64,000 bases of DNA from Saprospiraceae bacterium (GTDB lineage Bacteria; Bacteroidota; Bacteroidia; Chitinophagales; Saprospiraceae), in NCBI GenBank assembly GCA_020631135.1, contig JAHDHU010000003.1:8717-72716 (forward strand), given 5' to 3'. Made by a program: the position numbers and the translations under genes. Of the stretch, positions 27,986 to 36,773 are shown in pieces; position 1 is the first letter of the stretch; each line of letters opens with the position of its first letter. The notes below the pieces were generated by a model that was not told the DNA's origin, ran no database searches, and was given only the letters and a program-made list of their open reading frames with translations.

Positions 27986-28684
27986 ATGATTGATTGCAGT
28001 ATTGTCATACCGATTTATAACCCAGAAAAAGGCATTGAAGATGTGATGTTTCTGCAATACAACAAGCTGATCTCATCACTTCCAAAAAAGAGGTTCGAAC
28101 TGATCATTGTGGATGATGGAAGTCAAGAAAGTATTGGACATATTTTAACCAAATTAAGAGATCGTTTTCAGATCGTCGACTATTATTGTTTAGCTCTAAA
28201 TAAAGGTAAAGGAGCTGCACTTAGATTGGGAATAGAAAAAGCTCGAGGAGAGGTTATATTATATACTGATTATGACTTCCCATATAAGATAGAAAGCATG
28301 GTCAATATGATCCAGGTGTTGGATAGTTCAAATAAACCTATGGCTATAGGTGTCCGACCGGAAACCTATTATGATCAAATCCCTAGGTCGAGAAAAACAG
28401 TATCCAAAATCCTTCAAATGATGAATAGATCTTTGATGAAATTACATACAGGCGATACCCAAGCTGGATTAAAAGGATTTAAAAAACAATTGAAAGCTCA
28501 ATTTTTATCAACTAGGATAAATGGGTTTCTATTTGATTTAGAATTTCTCAAAAAAATAAAAAAAGAAAAAATCGAAGCAGAGTTGGTAGAAATAGAACTG
28601 CGCGAAAACGTACATTTATCAGAATTAAAACTCTCTGGACTTTTCAAAGAATTATTAAATTATTTGAGTTTACTTTTTAGATAA
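27986..28684 (+). CDS. Family 2 glycosyltransferase (dolichyl-phosphate-glucose type)
   Basis: A 232-residue cytoplasmic GT-A enzyme. It starts with CSIVIPIYNPEKG, followed by LIIVDDGSQES (nucleotide binding, about residue 42), LNKGKGAALRLGIEKARGEVILYTDYDFPY (the TDYD at about residue 90 is the DxD-like metal site) and the acceptor-side TQAGLKGFKKQ. These motifs resemble polyprenyl-phosphate hexose transferases, but the C-terminal membrane helices of many such enzymes are absent. The last 25 bases overlap the 3' end of the convergent aroB gene. Confidence 0.87.
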   Translation: MIDCSIVIPIYNPEKGIEDVMFLQYNKLISSLPKKRFELIIVDDGSQESIGHILTKLRDRFQIVDYYCLALNKGKGAALRLGIEKARGEVILYTDYDFPYKIESMVNMIQVLDSSNKPMAIGVRPETYYDQIPRSRKTVSKILQMMNRSLMKLHTGDTQAGLKGFKKQLKAQFLSTRINGFLFDLEFLKKIKKEKIEAELVEIELRENVHLSELKLSGLFKELLNYLSLLFR

Positions 28685-29718
28685 TCCAGAGCCAAATCAA
28701 TTTCTGATTGTTGTATTTCAATATTTATTTGGCACTCGCCAATGTCGCTCAATAAGCTAGCCAATATTTTTTGATTCCTATTTTTCTTATCCATTAAACA
28801 CAAGCGGAAAATTATTTCGGATTCAAACATCGTTTCGCCGTTAATTTCATACTGGTCGAACAGAAAATCTGCGACTTGATCCAATTTTTTTTGAGACAAC
28901 ATTTCTTTTTGAAAACTAATATGCATTTCTCCAATCATCCCTAAGGCCACAGCCTCTCCATGCAAAAGGTGTCCTTTGGTGTTTAGATTAGCAGTTTCTA
29001 AAGCGTGTCCTATGGTATGTCCAAAATTTAAGACTTTCCTAAGACCTTTCTCGAATGGATCCTTCTCGACAATATCTTTTTTAATTTCTAATGACTTAAA
29101 AATTAAATCAGTCATATCAGAGGTATGGACATTTTTGATTTTGATCAGCTGATTCCAAAATTCACTGTCATGAATCAGACCGTATTTATATACTTCAGCC
29201 ATGCCACTCATCAATTCTCTTTTGCTGAGCGTTTTTAAAAATTTCGGGTAAATAAAAACACTTTCAGGATCTTTAAATAAGCCTACCAAGTTTTTGAAAC
29301 CATTAAAATCAATGCCTAATTTTCCGCCTATTGAAGAGTCAACCATTGAAAGTAAAGTAGTCGGAAGTTGGATAAAATCAACTCCTCTCATAAATGAAGA
29401 AGCACAAAAACCTCCCATATCGCCAATGACACCACCACCCAAGTTTATACACAAGCTATTGCGATCTGCATTATGGTCAATCATTTGTTGCCAAATTCGT
29501 TTACTACTTTCTAAGCTTTTATTTTTTTCAGATGATTTAACTTCAACAATTCTAAAATCATGATTTAAATTTTGGAGGATTATTGGCAGACAATATTTTC
29601 TTGAGTTTTCATCCACTATTAACATTAGATTAGAATAATCACCAACTTCGATGAACTCATTCAAAAGGGTCCATTTATTAAAATGAATTTCGTAATTATT
29701 ACATCTGATACTTTTCAC
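28660..29718 (-). CDS. aroB: 3-dehydroquinate synthase
   Basis: A 352-residue enzyme of the shikimate pathway that converts DAHP to 3-dehydroquinate using NAD and a divalent metal. Motifs: GGGVIGDMGGFCASSFMRG (about residue 95), PTTLLSMVDSSIGGKLGID (NAD and substrate), EVYKYGLI with the metal-binding Glu, and NFGHTIGHALE with a metal-binding His. The start is a GTG at 29718, overlapping the TAG of the upstream monooxygenase-like gene (TAGTG), so translation is coupled. The other shikimate gene in the window, aroA, is 1.8 kb away on the opposite strand. Confidence 0.93.
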   Translation of the reverse strand: MKSIRCNNYEIHFNKWTLLNEFIEVGDYSNLMLIVDENSRKYCLPIILQNLNHDFRIVEVKSSEKNKSLESSKRIWQQMIDHNADRNSLCINLGGGVIGDMGGFCASSFMRGVDFIQLPTTLLSMVDSSIGGKLGIDFNGFKNLVGLFKDPESVFIYPKFLKTLSKRELMSGMAEVYKYGLIHDSEFWNQLIKIKNVHTSDMTDLIFKSLEIKKDIVEKDPFEKGLRKVLNFGHTIGHALETANLNTKGHLLHGEAVALGMIGEMHISFQKEMLSQKKLDQVADFLFDQYEINGETMFESEIIFRLCLMDKKNRNQKILASLLSDIGECQINIEIQQSEIDLALDYLKSKLK

Positions 29719-30014
29719 TAATCCAATTTGTATAAACTATTCAATGTCCAAGCTTCCGGCTTATCCCGAAAATAAGACTTGGTTTCTTTCCAAACTTTTC
29801 CAAATAATTTTGTTCCCTTATAATTATTTAAAGAACTTTCAGCGTCCCAATGACTATACGTAAATATAGTGCTTGGGTCTTTTGCATCTGCCAGCATTTC
29901 TAGATCCAAGCATCCTTGTTGAGATCTGATATAGTCCTTTTTCTCTTCAAACATTTTTAAGAAATCATGTAGAGCCTCTTCTCTAAAGTGCATTTTTACA
30001 ATTCTTGTAATCAT
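29718..30014 (-). CDS. Antibiotic biosynthesis monooxygenase (ABM) domain protein
   Basis: A 98-residue dimeric ferredoxin-fold protein of the ABM type: MITRIVKMHFREEALHDFLKMFEEKKDYIRSQQGCLDLEMLADAKDPSTIFTYSHWDAESSLNNYKGT. That pattern (strand, helix, QxGCLxLE strand, TYSHWDxxxxLxxY) fits the quinol/heme monooxygenase superfamily. The reaction is not predictable; members include YgiN-like quinol oxygenases and simple binding proteins. It is upstream of and coupled to aroB. Confidence 0.8.
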   Translation of the reverse strand: MITRIVKMHFREEALHDFLKMFEEKKDYIRSQQGCLDLEMLADAKDPSTIFTYSHWDAESSLNNYKGTKLFGKVWKETKSYFRDKPEAWTLNSLYKLD

Positions 30015-30140
30015 TTTGCCTGGATAAATATCTTCTTTATAAACTTTGTTACCATAGATAACGTTCCAATATGGCTAATTCAAATAAATAGTTGAATATT
30101 TACACAAACTAATTCCTTTTAACTAAAAGCCAAACCTAAT

Positions 30141-31121
30141 TTGAGCGAAATCATTCTAACTATAAACGACATCGATCCCATCGATTTGTATGGAGAGAAA
30201 AATAGTAAACTTAATATCGTAAAAAAAGCTTTTCCTGATGTAGTATTTACTTCTAGAGGTTCAAGCCTAAAAATTGTAGGTGATAAATCTCAAACTCAAA
30301 AAGTAAAATCCAAAATAGAATTAATGGTAAGATTGCTCAAAGATAAAAGAGAGCTTTCAACCCAAACTGTAGAAGATGTTTTAAATGGTGCCGACCCTTT
30401 TGAGCATCATCTAAGTACCAATGGAACGAACGGCAAAAACACAATTGTCTATGGCAGAGGAGGCAAACCCATTAAGGCAAAAACCAAAAACCAAAAAAAA
30501 ATGGTTGAGTTGGTTGAGCAAAATGACATCGTTTTTGCGATAGGTCCTGCAGGTACAGGAAAGACTTACACTGGTGTTGCGATGGCAATAAAGGCTTTGA
30601 AAAACAAATTGGTTAAAAAAATAATCTTGACCAGACCAGCAGTTGAAGCAGGTGAAAGTTTAGGTTTCCTACCTGGTGATTTGAAAGATAAGGTAGATCC
30701 TTATTTGCGTCCCCTCTACGATGCTTTAGATGATATGTTGCCCATGGATAAGCTCAAATTTTTTATGGAAAACAGAGTTATCGAAGTAGCTCCACTTGCT
30801 TTTATGAGAGGTAGAACTTTGGACAATGCTTTTATCATTTTGGATGAAGCTCAAAATTGTACTGCTGCCCAAATCAAAATGTTTTTGACGAGATTAGGTC
30901 CAAATGCTCAATGTGTTATAACAGGCGATTTATCACAAATCGATTTGCCGAGAAATCAAAAATCAGGACTTCGAAATGCATTGGATATTTTATCAGACGT
31001 TAAAGGGATAGGTAGAGTCAATTTAACTGCAGAAGATGTGGTTAGACATCGTTTAGTAAAAGAAATCATTAAGAGGTACGAGAGTCAAAAATTTGATAAA
31101 CCTAAAGATGAAGATCAATGA
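30141..31121 (+). CDS. PhoH-like ATPase
   Basis: A 326-residue cytoplasmic ATPase of normal size. An N-terminal KH-like region (about 20-70) is followed by the PhoH domain with Walker A GPAGTGKT (135-142), [17 protein letters not shown], Walker [12 protein letters not shown] (about 232) and [17 protein letters not shown]. PhoH proteins are thought to be RNA-linked ATPases or helicases involved in ribosome or RNA metabolism. The start codon is TTG at 30141 ([10 protein letters not shown]); no ATG is available in frame upstream. The stop overlaps the osmC start by 4 bases, forming the operon phoH-osmC-aroA. Confidence 0.88.
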   Translation: MSEIILTINDIDPIDLYGEKNSKLNIVKKAFPDVVFTSRGSSLKIVGDKSQTQKVKSKIELMVRLLKDKRELSTQTVEDVLNGADPFEHHLSTNGTNGKNTIVYGRGGKPIKAKTKNQKKMVELVEQNDIVFAIGPAGTGKTYTGVAMAIKALKNKLVKKIILTRPAVEAGESLGFLPGDLKDKVDPYLRPLYDALDDMLPMDKLKFFMENRVIEVAPLAFMRGRTLDNAFIILDEAQNCTAAQIKMFLTRLGPNAQCVITGDLSQIDLPRNQKSGLRNALDILSDVKGIGRVNLTAEDVVRHRLVKEIIKRYESQKFDKPKDEDQ

Positions 31122-31522
31122 CATCGAAAGTAAAATATACTGGAAATCTAAGAACCGAAGCAACGCATCTCAAATCAGGAAATACGATTATTACTGATGC
31201 TCCAACTGATAATAATGGTAAGGGTGAAGCCTTTTCACCAACCGACCTAGTTGCCACAGCTTTGGGCAGTTGCATGCTCACGATTATGGGTATTAAAGCG
31301 CAAAATTCCAATATAGATATGAAAGGTGCAGAAGTAGAAATTACTAAAATCATGGCTTCTAATCCTAGAAGAATCCAAAAGATAGAAGCCATCATCAAAA
31401 TGCCTTCTAAGTCATACACAGATCGTGAAAAAAAGATTTTGGAAAAAGCAGCGATGCACTGTCCAGTATTCAATAGTTTATCTTCAGATCTTGAAGAAAG
31501 CATAAAGTTTTTATGGCAATAA
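31118..31522 (+). CDS. OsmC/Ohr family protein
   Basis: A 134-residue protein of the OsmC family, thiol peroxidases that reduce organic hydroperoxides. Two cysteines occupy the expected places: Cys51 in [11 protein letters not shown] and Cys109 in [11 protein letters not shown]. The family motif [14 protein letters not shown] is clear. It lies in an overlapping operon between phoH (4-base overlap) and aroA (10-base overlap). Why a peroxidase-like protein is translationally tied to aroA is unclear. Confidence 0.88.
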   Translation: MTSKVKYTGNLRTEATHLKSGNTIITDAPTDNNGKGEAFSPTDLVATALGSCMLTIMGIKAQNSNIDMKGAEVEITKIMASNPRRIQKIEAIIKMPSKSYTDREKKILEKAAMHCPVFNSLSSDLEESIKFLWQ

Positions 31523-32769
31523 ATATTTTGCGTTTAAGCAAAGCTGAACCTAATGTGTTTGGCTCGATAAAACTTGAAGGATCTAAAAGTATTTCCAACA
31601 GAGCACTGATTATTAGGGCACTGACTGAAGAAAAATTCAGCATTAACAATTTATCCCCTTCGGAGGACACCTCAGTACTAATCAAAGCGCTATCGGAAAA
31701 TAGTGATGAAATCAACGTTGGTCATGCAGGCACTAGTTTCAGATTTTTAACAGCGTATTTGAGTTTAACTAATAAGTCTACCTTACTAACTGGATCAGAT
31801 CGAATGAAAGAAAGGCCAATAGGACCATTGGTCGATGCACTAAATTCTTTAGGTGCCAATATCGCTTACGCGGAAAAGGAAGGTTTTCCACCACTGAAAA
31901 TAAAAGCTTCAAACCGAGAATGGAAATCCGAAGTCACCATGCCTGCCAGTATCTCTAGTCAGTACATAAGTGCCCTGTGTCTTATTGCACCTAGATTAAA
32001 AAATGGACTAATTATCAATCTTGAAGGTGATTTGGTATCAAGGCCTTACATACAAATGACCCTAGATATCATGTCCCATTTTGGCATCGAATCAGAATTT
32101 CAAGAATCACAAATCATTATTAAAAATCAAGCTTATCAAGCCAAAGAAATAACCATCGAAGGTGATTGGTCAGCCGCAAGTTATTATTACTCTCTATGCG
32201 CATTGGCCGAAAAGGCAGAAATAAAGATTTCGGGACTTTTTGAAAATAGCTGGCAAGGAGATTCGGTAATACAAACTATTGGAAAGAAAATAGGGATAGA
32301 AAGTTCCTTTATAGAAGGAGAACTAGTATTGACAAAAAACGCTGAATCCAAAACAGGATTATTAGAATATGATTTTCTAGAATCACCGGACTTAGCACAA
32401 ACAGTAATGGTAATTTGCGGTGGATTAGGGATTCAAGGTCTGTTTTCTGGACTGCAAACACTAAAAATTAAAGAAACTGATCGCATCGAGGCGGTAAAAA
32501 AAGAAATTTCGAAATTTGGTGTTTCTCTAAGTGCTTTACCTACTAAAAAATTCGCTAAAAACAGCGGTACAGAATACTACATGCTGCAAGGCAAAACTGA
32601 AATGCGATCAGATGTGATAATCGAAACCTACAAAGATCATCGCATGGCAATGGCCTTTGCTCCATTAGCTTTAATCAATTCTATGCAATTCGAAAATCCG
32701 GATGTGGTAAAAAAATCTTATCCCAATTTTTGGAAAGATCTTGAAAGCCTTGGATTTGAGATTAGTTAA
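31513..32769 (+). CDS. aroA: 3-phosphoshikimate 1-carboxyvinyltransferase (EPSP synthase)
   Basis: A 418-residue enzyme of the shikimate pathway that joins shikimate-3-phosphate and PEP. Visible motifs: KLEGSKSISNRALII (PEP/shikimate site), GHAGTSFRFLTAYL, GSDRMKERPIGPLVDAL, SSQYISALCLIAPRL, KETDRIEAVKKEISKFG and DHRMAMAFAPL. The PEP-site loop usually reads LPGSKSxSNR and a GTAGTAxRF-type loop; here they read LEGSKSISNR and GHAGTSFRF, as in several Bacteroidota. The start codon lies 10 bases inside the osmC gene. Confidence 0.93.
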   Translation: MAINILRLSKAEPNVFGSIKLEGSKSISNRALIIRALTEEKFSINNLSPSEDTSVLIKALSENSDEINVGHAGTSFRFLTAYLSLTNKSTLLTGSDRMKERPIGPLVDALNSLGANIAYAEKEGFPPLKIKASNREWKSEVTMPASISSQYISALCLIAPRLKNGLIINLEGDLVSRPYIQMTLDIMSHFGIESEFQESQIIIKNQAYQAKEITIEGDWSAASYYYSLCALAEKAEIKISGLFENSWQGDSVIQTIGKKIGIESSFIEGELVLTKNAESKTGLLEYDFLESPDLAQTVMVICGGLGIQGLFSGLQTLKIKETDRIEAVKKEISKFGVSLSALPTKKFAKNSGTEYYMLQGKTEMRSDVIIETYKDHRMAMAFAPLALINSMQFENPDVVKKSYPNFWKDLESLGFEIS

Positions 32770-32790
32770 AAGAAATAAAGTGTAAAACTT

Positions 32791-34035
32791 TTATCCAATT
32801 GCCAATATTTTGATTTCTACCCTTTGGTTTTTTTGGCGACCATTCTTAGTTGCATTGCTATATTTCGGTTTTCTTTTACCGTAACCCTTAAACAATACTC
32901 TATTTGATGCAATCCCTTTGGTTTTTAGGTAGTCTGCAACGGCTTTAGCTCTACCGGTAGATAACCAATCACAATATTTAGGTGAAGGTTGGTTATTGGT
33001 ATGCCCACCTATTTCGACTTCTACTTTGGGGTTGTCTCTAAGAAAACTATAAACTTCTTCCAAAACAGGATATGATTCTTTATTTATTTTGGACGCATCT
33101 GCAGTAAAGTACAGCTGTTCTATATTAATAGTTTGCCCTTTCCTGATCGTTCTTTTGTCTAAATCCTTTAGGATTTTAGTTTTTCTTTTCCATTTTCTCT
33201 CTTCCGTTTTTTCAACGGGCTTGTCAACCTTAGCCTCAGCGAGTGTTTCTTCTTCGACTTTTTTAGGTTTAGGTTTGGGCTTTTTACGTTTATGAGGAGG
33301 GACCACTTCCACTGCGGCAATGGTCTGTTCTGGTTCGTTTACCTTTGGGTAAGCTATTCCTAACAGAGGCTCTTCAGGACATTCAAAAACATTTAAATCC
33401 GACAAATTATCGATTAGCAAATGTCCATTATAAGGTATCGGTACTGGAGTCTTATAATAAGCCTCAATAGTTATATAACGATTAGGAAACATTGCTTCAA
33501 ATTCAAATTCATAGGTTTTCCAATCCTGATGATTTATTGGCATAGATTCAGAAAGTAATTGTCTTTCATTACAGTAACCCGAACCACCCCATACTCTTAA
33601 TACAATCGGTTTTGTGAAATTTTCTTTTTTACCTGAAGTACGGGTCACACTCACATATTGTTTAGACTTACAAAGCTCTATATTCAAGCTATAGCATTTT
33701 CCAATTTCCATTGGTCGTTCTAATCTTTGAGAAACAAACTCCCATGTTTCATTATCTCTGGTTACCATCCCAAGATAGGTTTCACCATGAGAGGCAGGAG
33801 TCGTATTTTCCCAGAAGTCTTTCGGATGAATATCTGGTGGAGATTCTCTTGGAAAATCTAAATATCCACAATCATACCATCCACGTATCCCAAAGGAATC
33901 ACCTCCTTTATGAGGAATGTCTTCGAAGGATCCGTTTTTTATTTGAATAATATCCTCTTGGGCAAGCATTGGAGATAGACCCAAAAGAAAAAACATTAGG
34001 CAAGTGCTTATTGTCGATATCAAGTGATTCATCAT
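32791..34035 (-). CDS. OmpA family lipoprotein-like peptidoglycan-binding protein with N-terminal carbohydrate-binding-like domain
   Basis: A 414-residue envelope protein. Signal peptide (ISTISTCLMFFLLGLSPMLAQ), then about 190 residues (NGSFEDIPHKGGDSFGIRGWYDC...; YITIEAYYKTPVPIPYNGHLLIDNLSDL) that look like a jelly-roll carbohydrate-binding domain. Next comes a basic Pro/Lys/Glu-rich linker (about 245-290). The C-terminal 110 residues are an OmpA domain (EVEIGGHTNNQP, LSTGRAKAVADYLKTKGI, GYGKRKP, NRQKNQRVEI) that grips peptidoglycan. It probably tethers an outer-membrane or surface structure to the wall. A well-spaced promoter lies just upstream. Confidence 0.88.
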   Translation of the reverse strand: MMNHLISTISTCLMFFLLGLSPMLAQEDIIQIKNGSFEDIPHKGGDSFGIRGWYDCGYLDFPRESPPDIHPKDFWENTTPASHGETYLGMVTRDNETWEFVSQRLERPMEIGKCYSLNIELCKSKQYVSVTRTSGKKENFTKPIVLRVWGGSGYCNERQLLSESMPINHQDWKTYEFEFEAMFPNRYITIEAYYKTPVPIPYNGHLLIDNLSDLNVFECPEEPLLGIAYPKVNEPEQTIAAVEVVPPHKRKKPKPKPKKVEEETLAEAKVDKPVEKTEERKWKRKTKILKDLDKRTIRKGQTINIEQLYFTADASKINKESYPVLEEVYSFLRDNPKVEVEIGGHTNNQPSPKYCDWLSTGRAKAVADYLKTKGIASNRVLFKGYGKRKPKYSNATKNGRQKNQRVEIKILAIG

Positions 34036-34045
34036 AATACTAATG

Positions 34046-34077
34046 CAAAAATGAGCAATTTAGTTATAGCGTGCAAA
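34046..34077 (-). promoter_or_regulatory. Promoter of the OmpA-family gene
   Basis: On the minus strand: TTTG (34077-34074), 20-base spacer, then CATTTTTG (34053-34046), one base off TAnnTTTG. The start codons at 34035 and 34032 follow at once, giving a very short leader. Confidence 0.5.
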
Positions 34078-34147
34078 GAGATTAAATTATTGTTAACATT
34101 CATTCAAAAGTATTTTGCTATTTTTCATTAGAGAATGGTTACAGAAT

Positions 34148-35677
34148 ATGCTTCTAAAAAAGTCAATCAATGCTTCTCTTAAGACCTATCTTTCTTATCG
34201 GTTCTCTCGAATCGAATCCATAAGAAATGAGGCCCTTGGCTTGCAAAACCAAATATTTGAATATCTCTTAAATAAAGGCAAAAACACACTTTACGGAAGA
34301 CTTAATGGATTTGATAAGATTAAAAGTAAAACTGACTTCGCTAAGATTTGCCCGCTAAGCACTTATAATGAAATCAAACCATTTATTTTTCAATGTATGG
34401 ACGGGAACAAAAATGTCCTTTGGCCAGGCTATACCAACTATTTTTCAAAGTCATCTGGTACCACTGAAGAACAAAGCAAATATCTGCCCGTAACCAAAGA
34501 ACTATTGTATCAAAATCTTCGCTCAGGAGGTTGGGATGCCACATCTATGCTTTACCATTACCGACCCGAAAGCAATTTGCCTGCTCATAAGAACTTACTC
34601 ATGGGTGGTACAATTGGAAGATGGCCAACAAATCCTGAAACATTGGTGGGAGATGTTTCTGCCATCATGATCAACGAACTTCCCAGGGTAAGCAAAAATT
34701 GGTATGCTCCAGATTTTTCGATCGCATTGATGAAGGATTTTGAAAAGAAAATGAATTTAATGTCTCAGGCATTAATAAAAGAAGATCTATTTCTTTTGGC
34801 AGGTGTGCCAACCTGGACGGTGGTTTTGTTTGAAAAAATGCTTCAACTTACCGGAAAAGAACACATCTTGGAAATCTGGCCGAATGCGAAAGTCTATTTT
34901 CACGGCGGTGTTGGTTTTGATCCTTATAGAAAACAATTCAAATCATATCTTCCAGCCAAAGATTTTGATTTTTTCGAAGTTTTTAATGCCTCCGAAGGTT
35001 ATTTTGGATTTCAAGATCTTCCAGGCAATGAGGATATGTTATTGTTATTTGGCAATGGGATTTATTACGAATTTATTTCAACTGAAGACTCCCAACACGA
35101 AAACCCAGAAGTTTTACAATTGAAAGATGTAGAACTTGGAAAGAATTACGAACTGGTAATTAGTACCGTGGCAGGTTTATGGAGATATAGGCTAGGTGAT
35201 ACGATCAGGTTTAGTTCTTTAAATCCATATCGCTTTAAAGTTACCGGTCGAACTAAACAGTTTATAAATGTGTTTGGAGAAGAGGTGATGATCGGAGATA
35301 CTGAAAAAGCCTTGGCAGAAGTTTGTCTAAATCTAAATGTAGATGTAAAAGATTATACTGTGGCGCCCATATTCATGGAAAAAGAAAAAAAAGGTGGTCA
35401 TGAATGGGTTATTGAATTTGTAAAAGAACCTGACGACATTGATTTATTTCAAAAAATGTTGGACAATAGCTTGCAACAAATAAATTCTGATTACCAAGCC
35501 AAACGCTTTAATGACATGGCACTAGAAAATTTAAAAGTCAATATTGTACCCTTTGGTAGTTTTGAAAATTGGCTTAAAGCCAAAGGAAAATTAGGAGGAC
35601 AAAATAAGGTTCCGCGATTGTCATCGGAAAGAAAATACATCGAAGAAATAAAAGCACTTAGTTACCGTAAAAGATAA
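34148..35677 (+). CDS. GH3-family acyl-adenylate-forming enzyme
   Basis: A 509-residue protein of the GH3 (auxin-responsive promoter) family, which in plants conjugates amino acids to acyl hormones through an adenylate. The AMP-binding loop is KSSGTTEEQSKYLPVT (about residue 101); further elements are NASEGYFGFQ (about 286), GLWRYRLGDTIRF and VTGRTKQFINVFGEEVMI. Bacterial members have no known substrate. The ATG at 34148 is chosen over a TTG at 34115 because a promoter-like GTATTTTG lies at 34109-34116. The stop overlaps the next start by one base (TAATG). Confidence 0.87.
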   Translation: MLLKKSINASLKTYLSYRFSRIESIRNEALGLQNQIFEYLLNKGKNTLYGRLNGFDKIKSKTDFAKICPLSTYNEIKPFIFQCMDGNKNVLWPGYTNYFSKSSGTTEEQSKYLPVTKELLYQNLRSGGWDATSMLYHYRPESNLPAHKNLLMGGTIGRWPTNPETLVGDVSAIMINELPRVSKNWYAPDFSIALMKDFEKKMNLMSQALIKEDLFLLAGVPTWTVVLFEKMLQLTGKEHILEIWPNAKVYFHGGVGFDPYRKQFKSYLPAKDFDFFEVFNASEGYFGFQDLPGNEDMLLLFGNGIYYEFISTEDSQHENPEVLQLKDVELGKNYELVISTVAGLWRYRLGDTIRFSSLNPYRFKVTGRTKQFINVFGEEVMIGDTEKALAEVCLNLNVDVKDYTVAPIFMEKEKKGGHEWVIEFVKEPDDIDLFQKMLDNSLQQINSDYQAKRFNDMALENLKVNIVPFGSFENWLKAKGKLGGQNKVPRLSSERKYIEEIKALSYRKR

Positions 35678-35985
35678 TGTCACCTAAACCCTCAATTTTA
35701 GATCAAACTTTAAACATCACATTTGATGGTGAAAAAAATGATGCATTGATGCTTCAAATGATTGAGGAACGCGTTACTGAACTACTTAACACCAGCCCAG
35801 ATCTTTTATTTAGTTACCTCTATAGATTGGATATAGATGAATCCAAAATAAAAAACGCATTGCGTTCACCGAAAGGTGTATCTCCAAATTTATTGTTGGC
35901 AGAATTGATACTGGAGAGACAAAAATCGAGGATAGCCAGCAAAAAAAAATACAAACAAGATCCAATAGAAGGCTGGGAGTTTTAA
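35677..35985 (+). CDS. Conserved hypothetical protein, 102 residues
   Basis: Small soluble protein with no signal or membrane helix and no recognised family: SPKPSILDQTLNITFDGE, then an amphipathic helical stretch (IEERVTELLNTSPDLLFSYLYRLDIDESKI) and a basic C-terminus ending EGWEF. It is coupled to the GH3 gene by a TAATG overlap and lies 32 bases before recO. Proteins of this shape at this place are common in Bacteroidota, but I cannot assign a role. Confidence 0.7.
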   Translation: MSPKPSILDQTLNITFDGEKNDALMLQMIEERVTELLNTSPDLLFSYLYRLDIDESKIKNALRSPKGVSPNLLLAELILERQKSRIASKKKYKQDPIEGWEF

Positions 35986-36017
35986 CACCATCGAATTAGC
36001 CTTTATCTTTATACCAT

Positions 36018-36746
36018 ATGCCAATCGTCAAAGCTCAAGGAGTAATATTGCGATCTATAAAGTACTCAGAATCTAGTCTAATCCTAGATGTCTTCACACT
36101 TGAATATGGCTTAAGGTCAATGATTATAAGTGGTGTGAGAAAATCCAAGTCCAAATCTAAAATTGGTCTTTATCAAGTAATGAACTTTCTCGAATTTGTC
36201 TTTTATGAAAATGAGAAAGATACATTATGTCGAATCAAAGAAGTCAAGACCACTTTTATGTATTCCACAATCTATAAAGATGTAGTTAAAAGTTCGATAG
36301 GAATGCTAATGACCGAAATAACGCGTAATGCGATAAAAGAAAAATCAAGCAATCCAGAACTTTTCGAATTTTTAAAACAATGGTTTATTTTCTTAGATAC
36401 CAGTGAAAACAGCATAGCCAATTTTATGATTAAATATATGCTTGACTTATCTAGACATCTGGGTTTCGAACCTATGCCCAATTATTCAGAGACCAATTAT
36501 ATTTTCGACACTTACGAAGGACAATTTATATCCAACGAACAAACAAATCAGTATTGTGCCTCCCCTGCTGTAAGCAAATTTATTTTTGACTTAATCAAAG
36601 CCAAACACGCTGATATCCATCTTTATCAATCTAATGGCCAAATGAGAACAGAGGCCCTAGATATGTTAATACAGTTTTATCAATTACAACTCGAATCTTT
36701 TAAAGATTTAAAATCAGTAGCGATACTAAGGCAGGTCCTGAGTTAA
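36018..36746 (+). CDS. recO: DNA repair protein RecO
   Basis: A 242-residue protein of the usual length. The N-terminal OB fold starts VKAQGVILRSIKYSESSLILDVFTLEYGL and carries the typical GVRKSKSKSKIGLYQVMNFLEF loop that binds DNA and RecR. The C-terminal half is helical, lacking the zinc cysteines, as in many Bacteroidota. RecO helps RecA load on SSB-coated DNA in the RecFOR pathway. Confidence 0.9.
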   Translation: MPIVKAQGVILRSIKYSESSLILDVFTLEYGLRSMIISGVRKSKSKSKIGLYQVMNFLEFVFYENEKDTLCRIKEVKTTFMYSTIYKDVVKSSIGMLMTEITRNAIKEKSSNPELFEFLKQWFIFLDTSENSIANFMIKYMLDLSRHLGFEPMPNYSETNYIFDTYEGQFISNEQTNQYCASPAVSKFIFDLIKAKHADIHLYQSNGQMRTEALDMLIQFYQLQLESFKDLKSVAILRQVLS

Positions 36747-36749
36747 TAC

Positions 36750-36757
36750 TATTTTTG
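36750..36757 (+). promoter_or_regulatory. Candidate -7 element TATTTTTG for the E1 dehydrogenase gene
   Basis: An exact TAnnTTTG match in the short gap after recO, 16 bases before the ATG at 36774. It suggests that the fused E1 gene can be transcribed separately from recO. Confidence 0.45.
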
Positions 36758-36773
36758 ACCATTAATTTAAAAG